In this document: in pieces, positions 59,501-64,000 of the stretch
Layout: each line of letters begins with the position of its first letter
How positions within the stretch are numbered: the stretch's first letter is position 1
Assembly (NCBI GenBank): GCA_004794785.1
Contig: SJOL01009403.1
Coordinates: 1,146,821-1,210,820, forward strand
DNA length: 64,000 bases
DNA from: Opisthorchis felineus
Taxonomy: Eukaryota > Platyhelminthes > Trematoda > Opisthorchiida > Opisthorchiidae
Reading direction: 5' to 3'
Position numbers and translations under genes: made by a program
The notes under the pieces: model-generated
What the model was told of the DNA's origin: nothing
Database searches by the model: none
The model's input: the letters and a program-made list of their open reading frames with translations, nothing else

Positions 59501-61875
59501 AGCGAGTTTTCTCATTTTCCGCAAGGCTACGCACCGTCTATTCATAATGTCCGGAACAGCTCATGTGTTAAAAAAATGTTTAGGGGGTGGGGCACAGCCG
59601 TGAATGACTTCTGCTTCACGATTCTCTCGCAGTGATCAGCAAACTTCCACTTTTCGTTGGGGATGTCCTTTTAGATCAAATAAGTTAAGCCAGGCTTAAA
59701 AGCAATGGCATCTTCGCTTTATCCTGCGAACGGCTCGTGTGGGACATTGAGGTCTAAAGTGACGAAATAGTCAGTGTTGCTTTAGTTAAGTATGCATCTG
59801 GTGGGGCAAACTTAGCTGACTGCATAATTTTCCCATATGAATGAACTCCAGCCAGTGCCACAGCAGCTCATTCCCGCTGAACTTCGATACCTTCCAGCAA
59901 TGAGAATACTTTTGTCCGCTGTTAGGACTGGTAACCAGCAAATGTAATGATAACGTTGAAGAAAATCTGCCAGTCTACCAACGTTAACTGGAGGCTTTTT
60001 GATGAATATGGAGATAGCTTTCGTTCTAGCCGCAAGGCGAAGAATCCGGGTATCCAAACAATAAACAAAAAATCATAGAAGTTTCGACCTATTTTAGCCG
60101 AACCTGTCTGTTATCGCCTGCTATCTCATGATCATTCATAGCTACAATGAGTTTTGATTAATCCGGTCAAACATGATTTCTTCCTTCATCAGAAGTGAAC
60201 AGCGCAACGCTCGAGATGTGTAAGCTTTAATTGACAGCTCCTCTGGTGAACACTACCGTACGTCGGTGGATTGCTCTTAAAGAGTGCTGGGAATTCAACG
60301 AATGCCTGACGCTTCAGTTTTGTATTTTGATCGTATTCTGATTATCTTGGAACAGAACCCAGAAAGGCCTATCAATGCTACAGTTCTCTCCATCTGCAGA
60401 CCATCCATAAAACAGACCCTTGCCGAACAGGCATCAGTATGGGCAGCTTTTTAGGGCTTATTCCGTATGACAGGACATCTCCGAAAAAGTTCATTTCCAA
60501 GGAAGGTTGACCTAGTTTGTTCGTGCATCATGTCTCTTCAAAAGAAGAGGAAAGGAGTTCATTGCATTCAGGTTACCGAGCTTGAACAAGTCAGTTCCAC
60601 TATTTACACATTCCATATTTCCTGAAGGATAGCCAGATGTATAATTTAAGGAGACTTAAACTGCAGCACACTTGAATAGAACGAAAGAGCACTCATTAGT
60701 TCACATCACGGAACACTTGCCAAAGTCGCTATTCAGATCGAGCAATAGATATTCGGAAACCGGCATCAGTGAACACTAATGATGCGCCAAACTGAACTGT
60801 CAACCAGAGATCCCGAATTTATAGTCGTCAGACCAAATGTCCACTGATGCGCTGGTAGGACGCTGCGCCTATCTGATGCCTCAAACCCATCCCAGAAATC
60901 TATGATGTTGTGCTTGGCTTCAATGTGTTAAGACAAGACACGTGAATGTTTGAAAAATCCCATATCTTATGAGCCTGCTTCCTTCCACCCCTGCTGTTTG
61001 TCTACGTCCATTTCCCCATTTAGCGTAGATTCACACCTTTCACCCATTTCGATGTGCCTCGAACTTCAATGACCTTTCCCCCGTTTCGCATCTCCACATC
61101 ACTACATCTAATTCTCTCTGATTATGTGCTAGTTGGCTGCATTTTCTATGTTTTTCTTGTCTACTCCCCATTTAACCTCAGTCGAATAAGACGTCACGAA
61201 ATTTCATGAACCGAGTAATTCTGCGAAAACGTTTTTTACTTGGCACTTGTTTCAAATTACTCAGTGGGAACCTTTGCTTTGTAAATGTCTCTCACTGGAG
61301 GGAAAGAAGAAAATGCGCTAGTCCTGTGAAACATTTTCCATTCCGGTTTCACCCGATGGTAGGCCCTCCGGAGCAAAATAGCTGCAAGCTGTTCTAAAAC
61401 AGCTGCTCTAAGCTAAAAACACCGATGACTTTTTTCTCTTAGCCGAACATACTTTTACTGAAAACTCTCCAAGACCTCACGACCCGTTTCACCTGTCTTC
61501 GTTCTCATTGGGTAGACGGAGTCTCTGAGTTTACCTTCAGTTAACCTTATGTTCTAATTGAACCCAAATTGAACCCAATTCGCGAAACACTACTCATTTG
61601 CACATTAATTTGGTTATGAAGGTAGACTCAGCTGAATTCCAGCTGAATCTCTCGTTCATGATATCCCTTTATTCGTATATCTGACAGGAATGACTTTCCA
61701 CGATGCATATTTCTTTCGTTTTCAGAAAGGTGCTTTAGATGATTTCATGTTCACCGTAATTCTGAACGACCAAAATGATTTTGTGGGCCTTCTGCTGGAG
61801 AATGGATTTAACTTGGAACATTTTCTATCGGTTCACACGTTGGAACGCTTGTACACAGAAAGTCTGAAGAAAACA
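17359..61875 (+). CDS. TRPM (melastatin) cation channel, 5' part of gene (10 exons)
   Basis: Joined exons 17359-17502, 32804-32978, 37218-37384, 38195-38506, 40480-40584, 40633-40986, 46464-46567, 52592-52857, 57608-57723 and 61726-61875 give 631 codons with every intron phase compatible. TRPM channels are tetrameric Ca2+/cation channels with a long cytosolic N-terminus (MHR1-4, including a SLOG fold that binds nucleotides in TRPM2). Seen here: the MHR1 entry ([25 protein letters not shown]), the SLOG second half ([31 protein letters not shown]), and the MHR3 helices ([38 protein letters not shown]). These resemble TRPM2/TRPM8-type sequences more than TRPM1/3/6/7. A Ser/Thr/Pro-rich insert of about 120 residues sits before VPICG. 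The membrane channel and C-terminus lie beyond the window. Flukes have several TRPM genes, one being the praziquantel receptor TRPM-PZQ; which paralogue this is cannot be decided from the N-terminus alone. Confidence 0.92.
20098..20190 (-). repeat. SINE body fragment
   Basis: Read on the minus strand, CCTGGCAGTATCCCAGTCCTCGTGCC and GGCAGTTAGGCACCGAAAGG align with the body of the SINE at 11317-11410 (CTGGCAGTATTTCGGTCCGCGTGC and CAGCTAGGCACCGAAAGAG). The tRNA-like head is missing, so this is a truncated or more decayed copy. Confidence 0.65.
26456..26821 (+). repeat. Palindromic element with hammerhead-type core in its loop
   Basis: The arms at 26456-26573 and 26704-26821 are inverted repeats of about 118 bases (for example GAACATGCTGCACAAAGGCC on the left against GGCCTTTGTGCAGCACATTC on the right), each containing the dispersed family C motif. 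The loop between them holds a complete hammerhead-type core (26608-26648). The arrangement suggests a short non-autonomous element whose RNA folds into a long hairpin capped by a ribozyme, or two head-to-head insertions. Confidence 0.75.
26600..26670 (+). ncRNA. Candidate hammerhead ribozyme (family A, intact core)
   Basis: Conserved boxes in order: CTGATGA (26608-26614), stem II GCCC/GGGC with a CAAGAA loop (26615-26628), GAAA (26629-26632), a short segment that could close a minimal stem III, and a cleavable NUH triplet ATC (26646-26648), then GAAGAG, which can pair partly with TCTAC before the first box (G-C at the core, one A-A mismatch, then A-U and G-C pairs). Very short stem III is known for hammerheads of Penelope-like elements and retrozymes. 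Stem I is imperfect here, so cleavage activity is not assured. Confidence 0.6.
26889..26945 (+). repeat. Decayed hammerhead-like repeat (family A)
   Basis: CTACCTGCTGAGTCGCAAGAAAGGTTAAATCGG aligns with the intact core 280 bases upstream but has changes in both catalytic boxes (CTGCTGA and TTAAAT in place of CGAAAC). It is preceded by GGGGACTGTGCCTAC, a lead sequence shared with the copy at 56365, and so belongs to the same family. Confidence 0.6.
27915..28033 (+). repeat. Inverted-repeat element with hammerhead-like core (family B, copy 2)
   Basis: Arms 27915-27937 and 28011-28033 are a perfect 23-bp inverted repeat. Inside are CTGATGA (27943-27949), stem II GTCTCC/GGTGAC around a TCGTAT loop with one mismatch (27951-27968), and GAAA (27969-27972). 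Compared with copy 1 (12057-12151), stem III closing bases change from GAAAT..ATC to GAAAC..GTC, a compensatory-type U-A to C-G change, while the arm sequences are entirely different. Confidence 0.55.
29885..29965 (-). repeat. Decayed hammerhead-like repeat (family A)
   Basis: Minus-strand copy: CTGATGA (complement of 29943-29949) and stem II GCCCCAAGAAGGGC are intact, but GAAA has become AAAA (29925-29928), which should abolish catalysis. The flanks (GACTGCGCCTAC before, CGTGGGCTGTCGA and CAGCAACCT after) match the other copies. Confidence 0.65.
32804..32978 (+). CDS. TRPM exon 2, MHR1/SLOG entry
   Basis: Acceptor AG at 32802-32803, itself part of an in-frame TAG, so the exon cannot extend upstream. 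Donor GT at 32979-32980 (ccggtaagc), phase 0 to 1. It reads [20 protein letters not shown] then SVIGS and a [16 protein letters not shown] helix, matching the TRPM pattern W.L..PKLLISV.GG and the basic helix before GAWI. Confidence 0.92.
35236..35305 (-). repeat. tRNA-like SINE head
   Basis: Minus strand: box A TGGCGGAGCAATGGTTGCGTG and box B GGAATTCGAATCCTGG, with tRNA-like spacing of about 30 bases. Flanking stems do not pair as in a functional tRNA, so a SINE or tRNA pseudogene is more likely than a tRNA gene. Confidence 0.5.
35840..36060. repeat. Family C arm plus decayed hammerhead-like repeat (family A)
   Basis: The left part (35845-35935, plus strand) matches the arm of the palindrome at 26456-26573 (TTCAGCTAAATCTCCCGTTT then TTCAACTGAATGTGTTGTAC). 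The right part (35968-36055) is a minus-strand copy of the hammerhead-like core with stem II nearly intact (GCCCCAAGAAGGGT), but with ATGATGA and GATA in place of CTGATGA and GAAA. The two strands differ, so this looks like a rearranged or half-palindromic copy. Confidence 0.6.
37218..37384 (+). CDS. TRPM exon 3, SLOG domain
   Basis: Acceptor AG at 37216-37217 (tttatag), donor GT at 37385-37386 (gaggtacgt), phase 1 to 0. Translation across the junction gives [20 protein letters not shown] then [26 protein letters not shown] and the following strand fit TRPM2-like MHR1, but the usual WI.TGG..TGV glycine loop reads [10 protein letters not shown], without the double glycine. Confidence 0.93.
38195..38506 (+). 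CDS. TRPM exon 4, SLOG domain with acidic insertion
   Basis: Acceptor AG at 38193-38194 (cttttag), donor GT at 38507-38508 (aaagtaagc), 104 codons, phase 0-0. An acid-rich segment ([15 protein letters not shown] and beyond) precedes [20 protein letters not shown], which aligns with the TRPM strand L..NHSHFILVDDGT.G.YG. The DDGT glycine signature is replaced by DRQEDKDSS. It ends with [13 protein letters not shown], the helix before the second SLOG half. Confidence 0.85.
38507..40479. other. TRPM intron 4
   Basis: Intron of 1,973 bp. It contains a SINE copy (39165-39365). A 123-codon minus-strand open frame at 39509-39880 is not recognised. Confidence 0.5.
39165..39365 (-). repeat. tRNA-derived SINE
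   Basis: Minus strand: box A TGGCGGTACGGTTAAGTG and box B GTGGATTCAAAAC. It shares GATCAGCAGTGTGATTAACTCGC (plus strand) with 2098-2235 and 13262-13440, and TTCTCAGATGGAAGG with 13262-13440. This is the longest matching copy of the family in the window. Confidence 0.65.
40480..40584 (+). CDS. TRPM exon 5, Ser/Pro-rich insert
   Basis: Acceptor AG at 40478-40479 (gttgacag), donor GT at 40585-40586 (caggtatga), 35 codons, phase 0-0. The product ([19 protein letters not shown] then basic and Pro-rich residues) has no counterpart in mammalian TRPM and looks disordered. It is accepted because phases fit on both sides and it is separated from the next exon by only 48 bp. Confidence 0.7.
40585..40632 (+). 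other. 48-bp micro-intron in TRPM
   Basis: GTATGA..TCTGTAG, with a T-rich middle and a pyrimidine-rich end. Without splicing the frame would hit a TGA at 40588-40590, so removal is required. Introns of 30-50 bp are known in flatworm genes, beside multi-kilobase ones in the same transcript as here. Confidence 0.7.
40633..40986 (+). CDS. TRPM exon 6, insert and second SLOG half
   Basis: Acceptor AG at 40631-40632, donor GT at 40987-40988 (aaggtgagc), 118 codons, phase 0-0. The first 85 codons continue a Ser/Thr/Pro-rich insert. The end, [20 protein letters not shown] and RCPMVIVK, is the TRPM SLOG strand-loop-helix (IPIVCVVLEGGPGTL in TRPM2). The glycine loop is kept as GGGEST. Confidence 0.93.
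40987..46463. other. TRPM intron 6
   Basis: Intron of 5,477 bp. It contains a hairpin element (42908-42997). Open frames at 42560-43006, 44773-45048 (minus) and 45109-45516 are unrecognised. The remainder shows nothing I can name. Confidence 0.5.
42908..42997. repeat. Small hairpin element (MITE-like) with 14-bp terminal inverted repeats
   Basis: TTTGGACAGTCCTC (42908-42921) is perfectly inverted as GAGGACTGTCCAAA (42984-42997). The left part (AGTCCTCATCCCGTCTTGGC and on to GGTCAGTCCA) has an approximate relative at 63759-63801 (AGTCCTCTTCCAGGCCTAAC, then GTGAGTCCA), so it is dispersed. Confidence 0.5.
46464..46567 (+). CDS. TRPM exon 7, SLOG glycine loop
   Basis: Acceptor AG at 46462-46463 after a T-rich tract, donor GT at 46568-46569 (aaagtaagg), phase 0 to 2. 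It begins [18 protein letters not shown], equivalent to the EGSGRVADVIAQV motif that closes the SLOG nucleotide pocket in TRPM2. Confidence 0.95.
47600..48165 (-). pseudogene. LINE reverse transcriptase fragment, decayed
   Basis: Minus-strand translation gives [17 protein letters not shown] (47885-47935) and [12 protein letters not shown] (about 47620-47660), blocks A and C of a non-LTR reverse transcriptase. Upstream there is a VGFRPGS remnant of the GFRPGRG block (48000-48035), with frameshifts between the blocks. The catalytic YADD is YADN here, so the enzyme is dead. The style is that of an APE-type LINE (RTE, CR1 or Jockey group); the subgroup cannot be settled by eye. Confidence 0.75.
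50515..50772 (-). other. Unrecognised open frame, possible exon of a nested gene
   Basis: An 85-codon minus-strand frame ending at a TGA (50515-50517). It reads as regular alternating polar and hydrophobic strands with cysteines ([20 protein letters not shown] and a C-terminal [14 protein letters not shown]). An acceptor-like TATATCCAG lies near its start. It resembles a secreted beta-sandwich protein in texture, but I cannot name a family. It could be an old transposon piece. Confidence 0.3.
51139..51370 (-). other. Unrecognised cysteine-rich open frame, possible exon of a nested gene
   Basis: A minus-strand frame, open from just after a TAA near 51370 to a TAA at 51139-51141, with an acceptor-like CACATCAG at its start. 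It contains five cysteines, including [24 protein letters not shown] and SLQCAF. It lies 370 bp upstream, in transcription order, of the frame at 50515-50772. Both may belong to one secreted-protein gene or pseudogene inside the TRPM intron. Confidence 0.3.
52592..52857 (+). CDS. TRPM exon 8, MHR2 helices
   Basis: Acceptor AG at 52590-52591 (aacgcag), donor GT at 52858-52859 (cggtgagt), phase 2 to 1. The one-base start completes a lysine codon from exon 7. A Lys/Glu-rich stretch ([16 protein letters not shown]) precedes [20 protein letters not shown] and [11 protein letters not shown], which match the TRPM pattern of a helix, LLTVFR.., DVD.AIL.ALLK. Confidence 0.85.
53951..54545 (+). mobile_element. 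LINE 3' end fragment (CR1/Jockey-like)
   Basis: Two overlapping frames join, through a small frameshift, into the C-terminal reverse transcriptase extension of APE-type LINEs: [20 protein letters not shown] followed by a [12 protein letters not shown] block, the pattern L..L.Y..RL..L.LFSLE.RR.RGDLI.TFK. It is followed by a short 3' untranslated part and an A-rich tail of irregular AATA/GTACAATA units (54470-54545). It is 5'-truncated, as usual for LINEs. Confidence 0.7.
56158..56310. repeat. Family C repeats, inverted pair
   Basis: A plus-strand unit at 56158-56232 (AACCAATTTGATTTTGCTGG, GGGAGATTCACCTGAATCC, GCTGAATCTCTTGTGTAC) is followed within 10-20 bases by an inverted copy at about 56248-56310 (CAAACGAGAGATTAAGCTAG onwards). 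This is the same head-to-head layout as the palindrome at 26456-26821, but with a much shorter loop. Confidence 0.65.
56365..56425 (+). repeat. Hammerhead-like repeat (family A), one core change
   Basis: GGGGACTGCGCCTACCTGCTGAGCCCCAAGAAGGGCGAAACAGG: stem II and the CGAAAC box are intact, but the first box is CTGCTGA in place of CTGATGA. Here the bases after GAAA (CAGG) could pair with CTGTC of other copies, but the 3' half has diverged (TTGGCATAAAACC). Confidence 0.6.
56487..56580 (-). repeat. Family C repeat, inverted copy
   Basis: Minus-strand unit: ACTCATCTGCATACCAATTTGG, then GACGGGAGACCCGCCTGGAATCC and GCTTAATCTCTTGTTTATGAGG. It flanks the hammerhead-like repeat at 56365 on its 3' side in opposite orientation to the unit at 56158, so the whole 56158-56580 block is a larger version of the palindromic arrangement. 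Confidence 0.65.
57608..57723 (+). CDS. TRPM exon 9, MHR3 start
   Basis: Acceptor AG at 57606-57607 (aatgcag), donor GT at 57724-57725 (aaggtaagt), phase 1 to 0. It reads [20 protein letters not shown] and [18 protein letters not shown], almost the family consensus (QL.LALAWNRVDIARS.IF...W.). Confidence 0.96.
59328..59400 (+). repeat. Family C repeat
   Basis: CATCAATTTGATTTTGACGGGAGACTCACCTGGAACC through GCTGAGTCTCTCGTTTATGG. It is a well preserved plus-strand unit without an adjacent inverted copy or ribozyme-like core. Confidence 0.65.
61466..61525 (-). repeat. Decayed hammerhead-like repeat (family A)
   Basis: The minus strand reads CCGTCTACCCAATGAGAACGAAGACAGGTGAAACGGGTCGTGAGGTCTTG. The CTGATGA box is lost (CAATGAG) and stem II is eroded, while GTGAAACGGGTCGTG is kept. 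It lies 60 bp from a family C unit, as in other composite copies. Confidence 0.5.
61588..61672 (+). repeat. Family C repeat
   Basis: ACTCATTTGCACATTAATTTGG through GTAGACTCAGCTGAATTCCAGCTGAATCTCTCGTTCATGATATCC. It ends about 50 bases before TRPM exon 10. Confidence 0.65.
61726..61875 (+). CDS. TRPM exon 10, MHR3
   Basis: Acceptor AG at 61724-61725 (ttttcag), donor GT at 61876-61877 (acagtaagc), 50 codons, phase 0-0. It begins [19 protein letters not shown] and continues [20 protein letters not shown] to [10 protein letters not shown], the TRPM block LEQAMLDAL...FVKLLLENGV...FLT...L..LY. The next exons are expected beyond 64000. Confidence 0.96.
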
Positions 61876-64000
61876 GTAAGCACTTTTCTACTCACAAATA
61901 GGTGCGTGTTTTCTGAAGCTAATTGCTAAGAAAAGCAACATTATGAAACGTATATTCGGTGCTATGTTTGGCAATTTATAAGGTCACCTATATTTTCCCA
62001 AAGGATATGGTGACTGAGCATGATGTTTTAACCTAATACTTGACGAATTCTTTTTTTAAGTGGAAGGCAAGTGTTCCACACCTGCAGATATTTTGCAGTC
62101 TTACAATGTCCTACTTGTGGCGCCTTTCATCGTCCTGTTTTCGAAATCCCCTATTTATCTTAACAGTCTGGCTACTGGATGGAATAATACAGGGGACTGG
62201 ATGGATAACCTTTACACGCCTACTCTGACTTGCACACCAAATTCAGCTTTTTTCTCGTGTGCACCTCGAACAGGGCTCTCATATCTGAAGAAACAACTTT
62301 TTCCCGGTCCCTTGAGCTTCACCATTGTATTAAAAGGTAAAATTTCAAGTTCTCAAAAGGGACCGGAGAATTCTGGAGAACCTGTCTTTTCTATCCCTAC
62401 CAGAGACCATTTTTTGGAACTCAGTAGGTGTGGACACCATTTGTCCTGGCACCTGATTCCTGTTTGGCTATGGGGAGGCAGGTTGTTCAAAAGACTAGTT
62501 CAACTCTGCTGGTTACCTTTCGGAAACATTCCAGATACAACCTAATGAACTTGACAACTGAACGCACCGTACATTGAGGTAGTCCCACACACTGTGTTTA
62601 CCACAGCAGGTCAGAAAGCGTGATCTCAGTTGTGGTTGGTTCACTCTTCCAGTCAACGCTACACACAGTTCCGAGTATTGTGACCTCAGTCGTCTGATGA
62701 AAGATCAGATGTGTGGCTGGTAATTCAGGTCATCAATGAGAAGTAAGATGTCCTTGTTCTTCAAAGGCGAAATAAAGCTTTTTAATTCAGTCGGAGAGGT
62801 GTCACGTGAAACTGGTCAGCTCTTGTAAAGTGAAGTTGTTAACGACTGAAAATTGATGAGGTCACTAGACTTTTTAATTATCATTTTCTGAAGGAGATCC
62901 TGTGCCTCTTTAATGGCGCACACTTGGATCGCATCGGTAAACGTAGGTGTCTTTCAGGAGAAAGCAAATATACAGATAACTTGGAAAACGGCCAGCATTT
63001 CAATAATTTAGGCTAAGAGACCTAGACTTTCTAGATTTCGGCGGGAAAAATGGGGATCGGTTACTGCTACTTAGTTTTAACTGACGATGAGGGTCATGGG
63101 TGTCCGGAGACGGTACAGTTCAAGAAATCGATCAAATAACGAAGCTTGCTACCGGATTCAATATGAAACCTGAACTGGATGATCGACGAAGTATAGTGAT
63201 CGAAGCAGTCTAAAATGGCGCTTGTTCAAGGCCGCGTGAGACTGACTTTATGGCTGAAGTTTCTCTGATGAAACTGCTGCAAAATCGGACAGTCTACTCG
63301 TTCCATCAGTTATTAGAACCAAGAAAGTGTCCAGTCGCTGTGACCTGAGTCCTTCCTGATATACATACCACCAACTGTGTAGTCCGTTATCCAAATAACG
63401 GAAAGTGTACTTCATATATATTAATCGACTATAATAAGCAAAATTCGCGCTACCCGTCCCATCTGGTACTTCACGTGTTCGATGTTTTGTACCGTGCGCC
63501 GTTGTCTTCCAGGTAATTTAATTTTTTTTAGTTGTTTTGTGCTGTGTAACTCTAGCATAAAACGCTTGTGCTTGCTTATTGTCAGCTTTACTAGCTAGCA
63601 ACAGAGTTTATAGTTTTCGGCGGTCCACTGCTTGGCGAATTCATGGTACATCTACAAGTCTGCTCATCTTCAAAGCACATATCACCAAGTGTTATGACGT
63701 GGCTAAGATGTTGACGAAGTGCCTTGTACAATTCAAATCCACATCATTCTTGTATGAACAGTCCTCTTCCAGGCCTAACGCAATCATTCTCGTGAGTCCA
63801 TACCAAAAGGGGGGACTCAAATGTCAACTTTATTAGAGCTAGCCAGCAGTGCATACCCTTCGCCATGTCGGGGTTTGAACTCCGTACATCAGGCGTGCGA
63901 GGTGAGCATGTTACCAACACTCCACCAGCTCCGGCTGGTGTTCACGCTTGAGCGATGTGATTGCGTTGCCCGACGACACTAAGCGCCTCGTGTTAGTCCC
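61876..64000. other. TRPM intron 10 (part)
   Basis: No further TRPM exon is recognised. There is a tRNA-like SINE head near the end (63855-63940), a hairpin of about 16 bp arms around 62300-62372, and a 161-codon frame (62060-62545) with no recognised family and no conserved splice context. Confidence 0.5.
63855..63940 (-). repeat. tRNA-like SINE head or tRNA pseudogene
   Basis: Minus strand: box A TGGTGGAGTGTTGGTAACATG and box B GGAGTTCAAACCCCG with tRNA spacing, plus an anticodon-arm-like CACGCC stretch. The acceptor stem (GGAGCTGG against CATGGCG) does not pair, which argues against a working tRNA. Confidence 0.55.

Larger units (their letters stand above)
57724..61725. other. TRPM intron 9
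   Basis: Intron of 4,002 bp. It holds a GC-rich patch (57890-58150) without a recognised feature, family C units at 59328-59400 and 61588-61672, and a decayed family A core on the minus strand at 61466-61525. A short tandem pair GGTAACGTAAGGTAACGTAA sits near 58963. Confidence 0.5.

Noticed and set aside
60400..60560. Gypsy-type reverse transcriptase thumb ([17 protein letters not shown])
   Set aside because: A single short resemblance to FLGL.YYR..P.F with a stop nearby and no other block around it; too weak to call.
62060..62545. 161-codon frame after the last TRPM exon as TRPM continuation
   Set aside because: The sequence does not match the expected MHR4 or membrane region and lacks a supported acceptor in the right phase.

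Overview
This is a eukaryotic genomic window, most likely from a digenean fluke (trematode). It holds two spliced genes on the + strand with introns from 48 bp to about 15 kb, splice sites of GT..AG type, and dense decayed retroelements, tRNA-derived SINE heads and hammerhead-ribozyme-like repeats. The fluke assignment is an inference from gene style and repeat type; the base composition is less AT-rich than I would expect for Schistosoma and fits large-genome flukes such as Fasciolidae, Echinostomatidae or Paragonimus better. No species can be fixed from the sequence alone.

Region 1 (1-16823) is the 3' part of an alpha-catenin gene. Eight exons (605-805, 1148-1309, 1737-1895, 2759-2914, 3178-3469, 10586-10893, 13847-14035, 16533-16823) join in frame into 585 codons plus a stop. 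They cover the vinculin-binding M domain and the F-actin-binding domain. Intron 5 (3470-10585) carries an almost complete antisense non-LTR retrotransposon of the R2-like, restriction-like-endonuclease type (6992-10250), broken by a single in-frame amber codon at 8768-8770.

Region 2 (16824-17358) is a 535-bp intergenic spacer with a TATA box (17304-17310) and nuclear-receptor-like half sites, directly before the start codon of the next gene.

Region 3 (17359-end) is the 5' part of a TRPM (melastatin) cation channel gene. Ten exons (17359-17502, 32804-32978, 37218-37384, 38195-38506, 40480-40584, 40633-40986, 46464-46567, 52592-52857, 57608-57723, 61726-61875) join in frame into 631 codons. 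They encode only the cytosolic N-terminal SLOG/MHR region; the membrane channel lies beyond the window. The SLOG half is divergent: canonical glycine and DDGT-type motifs are replaced and a Ser/Thr/Pro-rich segment of about 120 residues is inserted.

The TRPM introns hold the repeats: a palindromic element with a hammerhead-type core in its loop (26456-26821), five or six decayed relatives, a second hammerhead-like family enclosed by near-perfect 23-25 bp inverted repeats (12057-12151 and 27915-28033), tRNA-derived SINEs, LINE fragments at 47600-48165 (-) and 53951-54545 (+), and a small hairpin element at 42908-42997. The hammerhead repeats are the most interesting non-coding signal; the divergent TRPM nucleotide-binding region is the most interesting coding signal.
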